This document shows, piece after piece, positions 8,447-18,750 of a stretch of DNA of 64,000 nucleotides. The stretch spans positions 1-64,000 of the forward strand of contig NZ_JACVOU010000006.1 in assembly GCF_018882205.1 (NCBI RefSeq). The letters are read 5' to 3'. Position 1 is the stretch's first letter. Each line of letters begins with the position of its first letter. The translations under genes and the position numbers were made by a program. A model generated the notes under the pieces. The model did not search any database, was not told where the DNA came from, and worked only from the letters and a program-made list of their open reading frames with translations. The stretch comes from Polynucleobacter bastaniensis (GTDB lineage: Bacteria > Pseudomonadota > Gammaproteobacteria > Burkholderiales > Burkholderiaceae).

Positions 8447-9883
8447 ATGTTGAGAGCAACTAAAATCATTGCCACATTAGGACCTGCATCAGAAAAGCCT
8501 GAAGTATTGCGCGAGATGATTCGTGCCGGTGTTGATGTTGTAAGAATGAACTTTTCTCATGGCACGGTTGCAGACCATAAAGCGCGTCACGATTTGGTGC
8601 GTAGTATTTCCGCAGAATTGGGCAAAGAGGTTGGCATTATGGCCGATCTACAGGGCCCCAAAATTCGTGTGGGTAAATTTGTCGACAGCAAAATTCTTCT
8701 TAAAGAAGGCGCGCAATTTATTCTGGATGTTGATTGTGAGCTTGGCAATCAAGAGCGCGTAGGCTTGGATTACAAAGAGTTGCCACAAGATGTTAGGCCA
8801 GGTGACCGACTCTTATTAAATGATGGCTTAGTTGTTCTTCGGGTCGAGAGTGTGAAAGGCGGAGAAATCTTTACCCTGGTAGAGCAAGGTGGCCCACTCT
8901 CAAATAATAAAGGTATTAACCGTGCTGGCGGTGGCTTGACTGCACCAGCACTAACAGAAAAAGATATTGCCGATTTGGATGCAGCGATTGCGATGGGCGT
9001 AGATTTTCTGGCGATTAGTTTTCCAAAAGATGGTGCTGACATGACCTATGCCCGTAAGCTGGCCGATGCCGCTAGCGCAAAGCATGGCGTTGGTAAGGTT
9101 CGCACGATCGCTAAAGTGGAACGCGCTGAAGCTATTGAAATTGAAGCTCTCAAAAGCATCATCGCGGAGAGTGATGGCATCATGGTTGCACGCGGCGATC
9201 TAGCCATTGAGGTTGGTAACGCAGCCGTTCCTGCTTTGCAAAAGCGCATGATCAAACTCGCACTTGAGGCTGATAAATTTACGATCACTGCTACGCAAAT
9301 GATGGAGTCTATGATTAATGCTCCAGTGCCTACCCGCGCTGAGGTGAGTGACGTAGCTAATGCAGTGTTAGATGGCACAGATGCAGTCATGCTGTCTGCA
9401 GAATCTGCTGCCGGTAACTACCCGGTACAAACTATCAAGGCCATGGCTGAGATTTGTGTTGAAGCCGAAAAGTCAGATCGAGTAAAACTGGATACGGATT
9501 TCTTGGATCAAACCTTCTCACGTATTGATCAAACGATTGCTTTGGGCGCCCTGTTTACAGCGCATCACCTCAATGCCAATGCGATTGCCGCCTTGACAGA
9601 CTCTGGATCTACCGCGGTTTGGATGAGTCGCCACAATATCCATTTACCTATTTTTGCTTTGACTTCAAAGATTACTACTCAGCGTGCCTTAAGTACTTAC
9701 CGCAATGTATTTCCCATTGGTTTGGATTACACCAAGCATCGTGATACCGCATTGCAGGAAGTAGAAGATTGCTTGAAAAAGATGGGCGCGGTGAAGAAGG
9801 GCGACGTAGTTGTCCTAACCTCTGGTGAGCCTATGGGCGAGCCAGGTGGTACGAATTCACTCAAGATTATTCAGGTGAAGTAA
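8447..9883 (+). CDS. pyk: Pyruvate kinase
   Basis: Converts phosphoenolpyruvate and ADP to pyruvate and ATP. The 478-residue protein has the N-terminal IATLGPASEKPEVLREMI, the NFSHGT loop, the central catalytic IAKVERAEAIEIEAL region and MVARGDLAIEVG. The C-terminal domain is of the kind that binds allosteric effectors. The start lies 2 bases after the pgk stop, so translational coupling is likely. The three glycolytic genes in a row imply coordinated control of the lower pathway. Confidence 0.96.
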   Translation: MLRATKIIATLGPASEKPEVLREMIRAGVDVVRMNFSHGTVADHKARHDLVRSISAELGKEVGIMADLQGPKIRVGKFVDSKILLKEGAQFILDVDCELGNQERVGLDYKELPQDVRPGDRLLLNDGLVVLRVESVKGGEIFTLVEQGGPLSNNKGINRAGGGLTAPALTEKDIADLDAAIAMGVDFLAISFPKDGADMTYARKLADAASAKHGVGKVRTIAKVERAEAIEIEALKSIIAESDGIMVARGDLAIEVGNAAVPALQKRMIKLALEADKFTITATQMMESMINAPVPTRAEVSDVANAVLDGTDAVMLSAESAAGNYPVQTIKAMAEICVEAEKSDRVKLDTDFLDQTFSRIDQTIALGALFTAHHLNANAIAALTDSGSTAVWMSRHNIHLPIFALTSKITTQRALSTYRNVFPIGLDYTKHRDTALQEVEDCLKKMGAVKKGDVVVLTSGEPMGEPGGTNSLKIIQVK

Positions 9884-9945
9884 TTCATTTTTTACGATTT
9901 GTGTTCAAACTATTTATCACTAACATTTTTAATTAAGAAACCATC

Positions 9946-11010
9946 ATGGCTTTAGTATCTTTACGACAACTCTTGGATCATGCTGCTGAAAACGGTTATG
10001 GCTTACCAGCATTTAACGTTAACAACTTGGAGCAGGTAACGGCGATCATGGAAGCTGCTCATGAAGCAGATTCCCCAGTCATCATGCAAGCTTCTGCTGG
10101 TGCTCGTAAATATGCTGGTGAATCATTCCTACGTCATTTGATTTCTGCTGCAGTTGAGGCTTATCCCCATATTCCAGTTGTGATGCATCAAGATCATGGC
10201 CAAAGTCCAGCAGTATGTATGGCTGCTATCAAGAGTGGCTTTACTAGTGTGATGATGGATGGCTCCTTAGAGGCTGATGGTAAGACTGTTGCCAGCTATG
10301 AATACAACGTTGATGTATCTAGAGAAGTGGTCAAGTTCTCCCACTCCATCGGAGTTACCGTTGAAGCTGAGTTAGGCGTTTTGGGTTCGCTAGAAACCAT
10401 GCAGGGTGACAAGGAGGATGGTCATGGTGCAGACGGCAAGATGACGCGTGAGCAGTTATTGACGGACGTTGAGCAAGCGGCTGACTTTGTAAAAGCTACT
10501 CAATGTGATGCCTTAGCCATTGCGATCGGTACTAGCCATGGAGCCTATAAATTTACCAAGAAGCCGACTGGCGACATTTTGGCAATCGAGCGTATTAAAG
10601 AAATTCATACCCGTATTCCCAATACTCACCTAGTCATGCATGGTTCATCTAGTGTTCCACAAGAGTTGCTCGCTGAGATTCGTGAGTTTGGTGGCGATAT
10701 GAAAGAAACTTACGGCGTGCCTGTTGAAGAAATTCAAGAGGGTATTAAGAACGGTGTACGTAAGATCAATATTGATACCGATATTCGTTTGGCGATGACG
10801 GGCGCTATCCGCCGTTATTTGTTTGAGAATCCAAGCAAGTTTGATCCACGTGATTATCTCAAGCCTGCACGTGAAGCGGCTAAAAAGGTTTGTATTGCGC
10901 GCTTTAATGCTTTTGGTTGTGCAGGTCAAGCATCCAAAATTAAGCCAATCCCTTTAGAAAAAATGGCTGAGCTGTATAAGATTGGCAAATTAGCCCAGAT
11001 CGTGAAGTGA
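9946..11010 (+). CDS. fba: Class II fructose-bisphosphate aldolase
   Basis: Zinc-dependent reversible cleavage of fructose 1,6-bisphosphate to DHAP and glyceraldehyde 3-phosphate. The protein has 354 residues. The catalytic Asp and first zinc His are in VVMHQDHG (D83, H84), with further zinc ligands in [16 protein letters not shown] and HLVMHGSSS. Length and motifs match the CbbA-like betaproteobacterial type. A 62-base AT-rich spacer separates it from pyk and could hold its own promoter; purC follows after 7 bases. Confidence 0.95.
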   Translation: MALVSLRQLLDHAAENGYGLPAFNVNNLEQVTAIMEAAHEADSPVIMQASAGARKYAGESFLRHLISAAVEAYPHIPVVMHQDHGQSPAVCMAAIKSGFTSVMMDGSLEADGKTVASYEYNVDVSREVVKFSHSIGVTVEAELGVLGSLETMQGDKEDGHGADGKMTREQLLTDVEQAADFVKATQCDALAIAIGTSHGAYKFTKKPTGDILAIERIKEIHTRIPNTHLVMHGSSSVPQELLAEIREFGGDMKETYGVPVEEIQEGIKNGVRKINIDTDIRLAMTGAIRRYLFENPSKFDPRDYLKPAREAAKKVCIARFNAFGCAGQASKIKPIPLEKMAELYKIGKLAQIVK

Positions 11011-11017
11011 GTTAAAG

Positions 11018-11914
11018 ATGCCTGCTTTGTACGCTACTTCTATTAAGTCACTCCCTTTGCTTTCTAAGGGAAAGGTACGTGATGTATACGCACTGGGTGA
11101 TGACAAGTTACTCATGGTTACCACAGATCGCCTATCTGCCTTTGACGTAGTGATGGGGCAGCCCATTCCTGAGAAGGGAATTGTGCTCAATCAAATGGCG
11201 AACTTTTGGTTTGAGAAGTTGGCTAAAGTGATTCCGAATCATTTGACCGGTATTGATCCTGAAAGCGTAGTGCCTGCAGATGAGCTTGATCAGGTCAAAG
11301 GCCGTGCGGTAGTGGCTAAACGCCTCAAGCCAATTTTGGTCGAAGCAGTGGTGCGCGGTTATTTGGCTGGTAGCGGTTGGAAGGATTACAAAGAAACTGG
11401 CAAGGTCTGTGGTATTGCATTACCAGCCGGTCTTGAAAATGCGCAGAAGTTACCTGAGCCTATCTTTACACCTGCTGCAAAAGCAGAAATGGGTGAGCAT
11501 GATGAAAATATCTCTTTTGACAAAGTGATCGAAATGATTGGTGAGAAGTTAGCCAATCAAATTCGTGAGGTTAGTGTTCGTTTGTATAAAGAAGCTTCTG
11601 AATATGCCGCGACTCGCGGAATCATCATTGCTGATACCAAGTTTGAATTTGGCCTAGATGACGCCGGTCAGTTGGTCTTGATGGATGAAATCCTCACTGC
11701 CGATTCTTCCCGTTTTTGGCCTGCGGAAACCTACTATGTGGGCGCAAACCCCCCTTCCTATGACAAGCAATTTGTGCGGGACTGGCTCGAAACAGCGATG
11801 GTTGATGGTAAGCCTTGGACTAAAACAGCCCCAGCACCTGCCTTGCCGGTTGATGTGATTGATAAAACAGCGGAAAAGTACCGCGAAGCCCTCGCTCGCT
11901 TAACTAAGGCCTAA
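11018..11914 (+). CDS. purC: SAICAR synthase
   Basis: Purine synthesis: ATP-dependent joining of CAIR and aspartate to SAICAR. The 298-residue protein has the N-terminal [55 protein letters not shown] and DTKFEFGLD motifs. It is the longer proteobacterial/yeast-like form rather than the roughly 237-residue E. coli form. It follows fba closely and begins the run purC-purE-purK, consecutive steps of the pathway. Confidence 0.96.
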   Translation: MPALYATSIKSLPLLSKGKVRDVYALGDDKLLMVTTDRLSAFDVVMGQPIPEKGIVLNQMANFWFEKLAKVIPNHLTGIDPESVVPADELDQVKGRAVVAKRLKPILVEAVVRGYLAGSGWKDYKETGKVCGIALPAGLENAQKLPEPIFTPAAKAEMGEHDENISFDKVIEMIGEKLANQIREVSVRLYKEASEYAATRGIIIADTKFEFGLDDAGQLVLMDEILTADSSRFWPAETYYVGANPPSYDKQFVRDWLETAMVDGKPWTKTAPAPALPVDVIDKTAEKYREALARLTKA

Positions 11915-11995
11915 TTTCTATCAAGCCCTAAAAAGGCTGGGATAATATGGTCTCAGATAGATTAACGATGTAAATCAGGGCATTTGGAGAGGTCA

Positions 11996-12490
11996 ATGAG
12001 CAAAAAGCCAGAAGTCGGAATAGTAATGGGATCCAATTCAGATTGGGACACCATGCAGCATGCCGCTCAAATGCTTGAGCAATTTGGTATTGCTCACGAG
12101 GCTAAGGTGGTTTCCGCTCATCGTATGCCAGATGATATGTTTGCCTATGCAGAAAATGCCTCTAAAAATGGCCTCAAGGCGATTATTGCTGGTGCTGGTG
12201 GTGCTGCGCATTTGCCGGGCATGCTGGCATCAAAAACAATTATTCCGATTTATGGCGTGCCAGTTGCTAGCAAATATTTACGTGGCGAAGATTCTCTTTA
12301 TTCCATTGTACAAATGCCTAAAGGTGTTCCGGTAGCGACGTTTGCGATTGGTGAGGCTGGGGCTGCAAATGCAGCCTTACATGTCATTGCCAATTTAGCA
12401 GTCAATGATCCTGCTTTAGCAAAGCAGCTGGAAGAGTTTCGTGTAAAGCAGTCCGATACTGCACGCTCCATGAATTTACCGGGATATTAA
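11996..12490 (+). CDS. purE: N5-CAIR mutase (class I PurE)
   Basis: Converts N5-CAIR, the PurK product, to CAIR. The protein has the nucleotide loop GIVMGSNSDWDTMQ, the catalytic VVSAHRMPD and the AGGAAHLPGM segment. Start is ATG 11996 because GGAGAGG sits at 11986-11992 directly before it; a TTG at 11984 would overlap that ribosome-binding site. The result is 164 residues, a standard length. An 81-base spacer after purC contains a weak AGCC/GGCT hairpin but no clear terminator; purK starts 4 bases after the stop. Confidence 0.96.
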   Translation: MSKKPEVGIVMGSNSDWDTMQHAAQMLEQFGIAHEAKVVSAHRMPDDMFAYAENASKNGLKAIIAGAGGAAHLPGMLASKTIIPIYGVPVASKYLRGEDSLYSIVQMPKGVPVATFAIGEAGAANAALHVIANLAVNDPALAKQLEEFRVKQSDTARSMNLPGY

Positions 12491-12494
12491 TCAG

Positions 12495-13679
12495 ATGGTA
12501 GATCGTTTGGAGCCCATCTTGCCGGGCTCGTATTTAGGCATTTTAGGTGGCGGTCAATTAGGGCGGATGTTCACACAAGCTGCTCAAGCGATGGGCTACA
12601 AGGTCTGCGTTCTAGATCCTGGGTCCGATAGTCCGGCTGGCTCCATTGCAGAAAAATTTATTCAAGCTGATTACATCGACTCTGCTGCCCTAAAAGAAAT
12701 GGCCGCCTTATGCAAATCGGTCAGCACTGAATTTGAAAATGTTCCTGCACAGGCCTTAGACGAACTCGAATCTTTAGGCGTTTTTGTAGCACCTCGCAGT
12801 AGTTGTGTATCTTTGGCACAAAATCGCGTAGCTGAGAAAAAATTCTTGGCTACCTGGAAAACAGAAACCAATATTGGTCCTGCGCCTTACTTTGTGCTTG
12901 AGCATGATGCAGATATTGCACATGTTCCTGCAGACCTATTTCCCGGCATTCTAAAAACAGCTCGCATGGGTTACGACGGTAAAGGTCAAATCACTGTTTA
13001 TGATTCTGCCAATCTAGTAAGTGCTTGGGCCGAATTGGGTAAGGTGCCTTGTGTTCTTGAAAAGCGCATGGATTTGGATTTTGAAGTATCTGCTTTGGTA
13101 GTGCGCGGGTACGACGATGCGGTAGTAGCTTACCCCGTATCTCAGAATATTCATCGTGACGGTATCCTGCATACCTCAACTGTGCCGGCCCCATCACTGA
13201 AGCCTGCCCAAGAGAAAAAAATTATTGAAGCCGCTAAAGCGCTCATTCGTAAGATTGATTACGTGGGTGTGTTGTGTGTGGAGTTTTTTGTGCTCAAGAG
13301 TGGCGACATCGTTGCCAATGAAATCGCTCCACGTCCCCACAACTCAGGCCACTACACTATGGATGCTTGTGTCGGCAGTCAGTTTGAACAACAAGTCAGG
13401 AGTATGGCTCGCTTACCTTTGGGCGATACCCGCTTGCTAGCACCAGTCTCGATGCTCAATCTCTTGGGAGATCTTTGGTACGAAGGCAGCGAAGATAAGA
13501 CAAGAGAGCCTGCTTGGGATAAGGTGCTTGCTCATCCAGATGCCAAGCTACATCTCTACGGTAAATCCGATCCACGCATGGGTCGTAAGATGGGTCATAT
13601 CAATTGCTTAGGTGAATCGCTTAACCAGGCACGTCAAAATTGCGCAGCCGTCGCAGTTGAATTAGGGATCGAGCCCTAG
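12495..13679 (+). CDS. purK: N5-carboxyaminoimidazole ribonucleotide synthase
   Basis: ATP-grasp enzyme that carboxylates AIR with bicarbonate to N5-CAIR, feeding PurE. The 394-residue protein has the N-terminal LGILGGGQLGRMF, the grasp segment LKTARMGYDGKGQ, CVEFFVLKSGDIVANEIAPRP and HNSGHYTMDAC. It sits 4 bases after purE and 2 bases before tsaC, so the run is almost certainly one transcript. Confidence 0.96.
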   Translation: MVDRLEPILPGSYLGILGGGQLGRMFTQAAQAMGYKVCVLDPGSDSPAGSIAEKFIQADYIDSAALKEMAALCKSVSTEFENVPAQALDELESLGVFVAPRSSCVSLAQNRVAEKKFLATWKTETNIGPAPYFVLEHDADIAHVPADLFPGILKTARMGYDGKGQITVYDSANLVSAWAELGKVPCVLEKRMDLDFEVSALVVRGYDDAVVAYPVSQNIHRDGILHTSTVPAPSLKPAQEKKIIEAAKALIRKIDYVGVLCVEFFVLKSGDIVANEIAPRPHNSGHYTMDACVGSQFEQQVRSMARLPLGDTRLLAPVSMLNLLGDLWYEGSEDKTREPAWDKVLAHPDAKLHLYGKSDPRMGRKMGHINCLGESLNQARQNCAAVAVELGIEP

Positions 13680-13681
13680 CA

Positions 13682-14776
13682 ATGTCCAGTGACAGTAGCG
13701 CACTGCATTCATCTGCGGTAATTAACGAAGCAGTACAAACTTTGCGAGATGGTGGCTTGGTCGCGTTTCCGACTGAGACCGTTTATGGCTTAGGGGCAGA
13801 TGCAAAGAACCCTGATGCCATCAAACAAATTTTTACTGCCAAAGGTAGACCCTCAAATCACCCACTTATTGTTCACTTAGCGGCGCCTGATAAGTTCGAT
13901 CAGGCTCAAGTGGATTGGGTACCAGTACTAGCGCCGTGGGTAAGGGATTTATCGGAAGATGCATTAAAGTTGATTAATACTTTTTGGCCAGGTCCACTAA
14001 GCTTAGTTTTTAAGAAAGATAAAAGCGTTTTGAGTGAACTGACTGGTGGTCAAGATACGGTAGCCATTCGGGCGCCGGCTCACCCGATTGCACAAGAGTT
14101 ACTCCGTAAATTTAAAGGCGGAGTGGTTGCTCCTTCCGCCAATCGTTTTGGTAAGGTATCGCCGACCAGTGCTGCTGATGTGCGCAGCGAGTTTGAAGGC
14201 ATACTGGATCTCATGATTTTGGACGGCGGCGATTGCGAAGTGGGTATTGAGTCGACCATCCTTGATTTATCTTCTGGCGATCACCCAGTTTTATTGCGCC
14301 CAGGACTCATTACTCCAGGAGAAATTCTTTCTAAGACGGGTATCAAAGTCTATCTACCTGGTGAAAGTAGTTCAACAAAGCAGGGCGGTGATACGCCGCG
14401 GGTCTCTGGTAGTCTGCGTGCCCATTACGCCCCGACTACTCCATTAAGAATGTATGCACCAGGCAGAGTCCTAGATGCTCTGAGTGAGTTCCCAGACATC
14501 AAGTCACGGGCGGCAGTTGCGGTTTGGGATTCAGATTCTTCATTAGGTGACGATGGGCATCCATCAGTACATTTTGAAGAGTTTCTTGTGCCCAGTGATA
14601 GCGCTGCCTTTGCAAGTCGTTTATATCGTTCTCTGCGTGATTTGGATCAACAGGCTTGGGATCTCATTTTGTTTCCGGAGCCGCCAGCAGGCGAGGAGTG
14701 GGATGGTGTTCGTGATCGACTTCAGCGCGCGTGTTTTGGCTCTGGACCATCATTGAGTAACCACGCCAGTAGTTGA
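13682..14776 (+). CDS. tsaC: L-threonylcarbamoyladenylate synthase (Sua5 type)
   Basis: Makes threonylcarbamoyl-AMP for the t6A modification at position 37 of ANN-decoding tRNAs. The N-terminal YrdC-like domain (about residues 1-210) has the LVAFPTETVYGLGADA motif, KGRPSNHPL and APSANRFGKVSPTSA. A C-terminal extension (about 225-360) gives 364 residues, the longer Sua5 architecture rather than the 190-residue TsaC. It begins 2 bases after purK. Its last 55 bases overlap the 3' end of the convergent dacB. Confidence 0.93.
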   Translation: MSSDSSALHSSAVINEAVQTLRDGGLVAFPTETVYGLGADAKNPDAIKQIFTAKGRPSNHPLIVHLAAPDKFDQAQVDWVPVLAPWVRDLSEDALKLINTFWPGPLSLVFKKDKSVLSELTGGQDTVAIRAPAHPIAQELLRKFKGGVVAPSANRFGKVSPTSAADVRSEFEGILDLMILDGGDCEVGIESTILDLSSGDHPVLLRPGLITPGEILSKTGIKVYLPGESSSTKQGGDTPRVSGSLRAHYAPTTPLRMYAPGRVLDALSEFPDIKSRAAVAVWDSDSSLGDDGHPSVHFEEFLVPSDSAAFASRLYRSLRDLDQQAWDLILFPEPPAGEEWDGVRDRLQRACFGSGPSLSNHASS

Positions 14777-16278
14777 TCATGCGCATCTAAACCTCTCAAG
14801 GCATTAGGGTGGTTTATGAAAGAGGTCACCGCATACATCCTTCCAGACTTACTTATCACATAGCCTGATATTGCTCTAACGTCTACAAGCGCCCCTGTTT
14901 TGATACGAGCCTCAGGCTTTTTCTTCAGATATAGAAATTTTCGTAAATGTGTCATTAGACGATTTTTCATTGTGCCATCTGTACCTGCAATTGGCAGGCT
15001 GTTGTAAAAGGTATCCGCTACGGATAAATTGCGAGCTGTAACTAATAACTGCGTCATATGTTCCGCAGAGATTGCTTCATTACGAGATAGGCCTGAGCCA
15101 TTTTCAATGACAAGTTCTGGAAACTGAAGCCCTAATCCTTTTAGCCAACTCTGAATTACGAGCTCGCCATTTTTAGTACTTGCAGGCTTACCCATCTTCT
15201 CTAAAGCCAAGGTCAGCATTAATTGTCTGGCCATAACATTATTGGAAAACTTGTTAATGTCTTGTACGTCCTCAGCTAGAGGAATACCCTCAAACTGCAG
15301 TAGTAGTCGAGCTGCTAGGGGGACGGTGCCAGACTGTCCGATAGGTGCTTGAGTCCAAGTGCCACCAGCTAACTCCCAAGCTGCGGCGAAGCCTTGCGTG
15401 AAAAAGGTATTCGCATCCAAAGCAACGACGTTATAGCCCACTCCCTTACAGCCTTTTGGAAAGCTACCCGAAAATTGGGCAGTCAGAAGTTGGTTAGTGC
15501 TTGCTCCATCGTTCTCCGGATCTAAGTTAAAGCGAATATTACTTTTCCAGTTATCGCAGGATTGATCGACCAATTGCATTTGATTGATCACTTTGAGCTG
15601 GGATAGTGGCGGTGTGTAGCTTATGTCAATAAAGTCTGCAGTTCGCGATTTGCCTAGTTGAAATGAAAGCGTTCTAAAAGCGTACAGCAGGGGATCGGGT
15701 GGTACGTTATAGGCACGCAGCGATTCGCCATCAATAGTGTTGTGTTCCATAACATCGGGGGCATAGGCACTTCTATCAAAAAATAAATTACCATTAATTT
15801 TCTGAATCCCCAGATTTTGCAATGCCTTCATCATTTTGGCTAATTCTTCGGGGACTAGCTTTGGATCACCGGTACCTTGCAAATACAGATTACCTTTGAG
15901 AGTGCCCTGACGAATAAGCCCATCGGTATAGATATTTGTACGCCAACGATATTGCGGTCCCAGTACATCTAGACCAGTGAGTGTGGTGAGCAGTTTCATG
16001 GTGGATGCAGGATTCATCGCCTGCTTCGAACGCCAGTCCACATTTGTTTTTGAAGTTATTTTCCCTGGCTGGCCTGGCTCTATTTCTACTACTGAAATGC
16101 TGATTGCTTCTTTAGGGAGCTGGCTCTTTTCAAGACTGGCGGCTACCGCCTTCGGAATATACTGAAGGGCAGTATTTTGGGAAACCAGGTCGACGGATTG
16201 AGCTTGGCAGGTAATCAAGCTAGCCCAAAAAAAGGCTAGCAGGCGAATGAGGGTGGGCGAAAAGAATTTGGTGCGCAT
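14722..16278 (-). CDS. dacB: D-alanyl-D-alanine carboxypeptidase/endopeptidase (PBP4)
   Basis: Periplasmic peptidase S13 trimming peptidoglycan cross-links. The 518-residue protein has a signal peptide ending near residue 26 (ASLITCQAQS). The penicillin-binding motifs appear in order: SxxK as S92-T93-M94-K95 (NPASTMKLL), SxN in GSGLSRNE, and KTG in RIKTGALVDV. The large insert between the first two motifs is typical of PBP4. It is convergent with tsaC, and the coding regions overlap by 55 bases with no terminator between. The gap to the upstream kinase gene is 38 bases, so read-through from the signalling operon is possible. Confidence 0.93.
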   Translation of the reverse strand: MRTKFFSPTLIRLLAFFWASLITCQAQSVDLVSQNTALQYIPKAVAASLEKSQLPKEAISISVVEIEPGQPGKITSKTNVDWRSKQAMNPASTMKLLTTLTGLDVLGPQYRWRTNIYTDGLIRQGTLKGNLYLQGTGDPKLVPEELAKMMKALQNLGIQKINGNLFFDRSAYAPDVMEHNTIDGESLRAYNVPPDPLLYAFRTLSFQLGKSRTADFIDISYTPPLSQLKVINQMQLVDQSCDNWKSNIRFNLDPENDGASTNQLLTAQFSGSFPKGCKGVGYNVVALDANTFFTQGFAAAWELAGGTWTQAPIGQSGTVPLAARLLLQFEGIPLAEDVQDINKFSNNVMARQLMLTLALEKMGKPASTKNGELVIQSWLKGLGLQFPELVIENGSGLSRNEAISAEHMTQLLVTARNLSVADTFYNSLPIAGTDGTMKNRLMTHLRKFLYLKKKPEARIKTGALVDVRAISGYVISKSGRMYAVTSFINHPNALRGLDAHDQLLAWLLNDGPEPKHAR

Positions 16279-16316
16279 TTCCCATAGGATAAACCTTAGT
16301 GCTCTCTAGCCCATTG

Positions 16317-18743
16317 CTACCGATATTTTTTCTTGTACACCTCAATAGTTTGGTTTTGCTCCTCTAGAAGGGTAATAAATTTCCTAATGCGCTCTGTAAG
16401 TGCCCCATCAACTTCAAGCGATTCGCAGGCATGGGTAAATTCAGTAGCTTCCAACAGTTGTGCCCCACCTTTGACTTTATGAACCAGACTTTGAAAATAG
16501 ACTTCATCCATTAGGATTTGATTACTGTCCGATTTCAGTTGATTCAGGGTATCGAGGTGAACTTTCTCAATTTCCTCCAAGATCACGATGATTTGGCGGG
16601 AATCATTTTTGATGAGATTGGAGAAAGCATCAAACGAATAGGGCTCAGAAGTAGAGGCCGAGCCTTGACTAGATTCAAAGTAGCGCATGAGTTCATTCTC
16701 AAGTGCCCCCAAACTTAAAGGTTTGATGAGTACGCCATTCATGCCAGAAGATAAAAATTGATGGCGAGAGTCTAGTGCATAAATATCTGCAGTGACGCCA
16801 ATAATGATTAAGTCACGATTACCTAGGGATCGGATTTGTTTGGCTAGTTCAGAGCCTTGCATTCCGGGCATAGATTGATCTGTGAGCATGAGATCAAAAT
16901 GATTGTCTCGCATCAACTCTAGCGCCGCAGCAGCACTCTCACAAACACAAGCACTGATACCAAGCGCTTCTAACTGCAAGGACAAAATTTGTCGACTAGC
17001 TGGGTGATCTTCAACTACTAGAGCATGAATGAGGGAATTGGCTCGCCCTGGCCTTTTTGAGATTAAGCTCTTGGATGATGGTCCGAGTGAATCAAAGCCT
17101 GGAGATTGTGTGGCAGCAATACTGGTTCTAGGAAAGGCCACCGAGAAGTGGACATTACTTCCAAAGCCTGGCGCGCTCTCAAAATAAAGATGGCTGTTCA
17201 TAGAATTAACTAAATGATTGGTGATGGTAAGCCCAAGACCTGTCCCCCTCATTTGCTCTGATAGGTAAGACTCTTGCGTAGCTGGTAATTGCTCAAAAGC
17301 TTGCAGGGCCAATTTGATTTGATCGCTCCCCATTCCTGCTCCAGTATCAATCACTCTGAACTCAAGTAATTGGCCAGCATGATCATCGGCGAGGACACTA
17401 ATAGAAAAATACACCTCACCTTCAGCGGTGAACTTAATCGCATTGCTAAGTAAATTCTGCAACACTTGTCGCAGACGCAAAGAATCAATCATGAGCACTT
17501 CAGCGATTCTGGGATCAATCGTGGTGTGGAGTAGCAAATTCTGTTTCTTAGCTACCGTAGAAAATGCCGCATGAATATCCATAATCAATTGATGTGGATT
17601 GCAAGGCTCTAGGTTGAGAGTGAGTTTGCCTGCCTCAATCTTAGAAATATCTAACACTTGATTGAGCATGCCCAAAAGAGATTCGGCAGAAGCTTGAGCA
17701 CTTTTTAATAAAGGCTTATCTTTCTTGGGAAATTGCGCACTACCAAGCAAAAGCTCTTGAACGCCCAAGATGGCATTCATCGGCGTGCGAATTTCGTGGC
17801 TCATGGTTGCCAGAAAGGCGGACTTAGCAGCGTTCGCTTTTTCAGCTAGCTCTTTTGAGTGAAGCAATTCTAAGGCAGTTCGCTTCTGATGAAAATACTT
17901 TCTTTGGAGCTGATAAAACATTGCTCCACCAATAATAAAGACGAAGATAGCGCTCAGCCACGGTAGTATGGTGGTTCTTGGTTTGGATGCATCTCTGAAT
18001 GCAAAAAGTTGGCGTGATGCAATAGGATCTAAGTCATTCAAAAAGTGGCTTAGTACATCGTGTAGAGGAGCATCTTGGTCTGAGATGAGCCAGCGATAGG
18101 CAAATGGATCGCGACTATATAAACCATCTATCTTGAGATCTGAATTTTGGGATTCGCGAATCAGTATCTGTGCTAAGCGAATGGGCATGACGAGTGCCTC
18201 AATCTCATTTTTAATGAGTGATTGAATTAAACGAGTGGGAGATTGCGTTTGCTTACTTTCGCTGTGGCCATTCATGCTGGAGGGCGAATTTTCAAGACCT
18301 CGATCAAAGTAAGCAATCTTTGCATTAGGAGAATCTAGCCTGTTTGATGTCGTGGTGAGGACAGCATCATGCCCCCAAAAGATAGCATCAGATAAGGAGC
18401 CAAATTTCAATATGTGATTATTAATATTTGGTGGATCGATCATGAAATCCACTTCGCCTTTACTGAGCTGCTTTAAACCCTCTTGATCTGATTTTCTCCA
18501 TACCGGTACATATTGCTGTCGTGTGCACCCCTCCATTTTTGACAGCAGAGCTTTAAAGGGAGCCATACTCTGTCGTTCGGTGGATGGGTTGAGATAGGGC
18601 GCATATTTTTCATGAATACTAAATCGCACTACTGGATGGGCATCGATCCATAATTGCTCTGAAGCACTAAAGGGCTTGGCATGCGCCAAACCTACATAAA
18701 TACAGCAGAGCGTGAATACTTTTTTCAAAATGAATCGATGCAT
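16317..18743 (-). CDS. BvgS/EvgS-like hybrid sensor histidine kinase
   Basis: An 808-residue phosphorelay kinase. Domains in order: signal peptide (1-22); periplasmic SBP-like (venus-flytrap) region (about 28-250); transmembrane helix (about 258-277); short coiled linker (about 280-305); HisKA with H316 in SHEIRTPMN; HATPase with N434, DTGAG (466-470) and GTGLGL (500-505); receiver domain with D622 and K674; and a C-terminal HPt domain with H755 in LVHKVKGG. This His-Asp-His order is that of BvgS and EvgS. Unlike BvgS it has only one flytrap-sized region and no room for a PAS domain before HisKA. The partner regulator ends 7 bases upstream, so H755 probably donates phosphate to it. The stimulus is unknown. 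Confidence 0.92.
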   Translation of the reverse strand: MHRFILKKVFTLCCIYVGLAHAKPFSASEQLWIDAHPVVRFSIHEKYAPYLNPSTERQSMAPFKALLSKMEGCTRQQYVPVWRKSDQEGLKQLSKGEVDFMIDPPNINNHILKFGSLSDAIFWGHDAVLTTTSNRLDSPNAKIAYFDRGLENSPSSMNGHSESKQTQSPTRLIQSLIKNEIEALVMPIRLAQILIRESQNSDLKIDGLYSRDPFAYRWLISDQDAPLHDVLSHFLNDLDPIASRQLFAFRDASKPRTTILPWLSAIFVFIIGGAMFYQLQRKYFHQKRTALELLHSKELAEKANAAKSAFLATMSHEIRTPMNAILGVQELLLGSAQFPKKDKPLLKSAQASAESLLGMLNQVLDISKIEAGKLTLNLEPCNPHQLIMDIHAAFSTVAKKQNLLLHTTIDPRIAEVLMIDSLRLRQVLQNLLSNAIKFTAEGEVYFSISVLADDHAGQLLEFRVIDTGAGMGSDQIKLALQAFEQLPATQESYLSEQMRGTGLGLTITNHLVNSMNSHLYFESAPGFGSNVHFSVAFPRTSIAATQSPGFDSLGPSSKSLISKRPGRANSLIHALVVEDHPASRQILSLQLEALGISACVCESAAAALELMRDNHFDLMLTDQSMPGMQGSELAKQIRSLGNRDLIIIGVTADIYALDSRHQFLSSGMNGVLIKPLSLGALENELMRYFESSQGSASTSEPYSFDAFSNLIKNDSRQIIVILEEIEKVHLDTLNQLKSDSNQILMDEVYFQSLVHKVKGGAQLLEATEFTHACESLEVDGALTERIRKFITLLEEQNQTIEVYKKKYR

Positions 18744-18750
18744 GCGCTAC

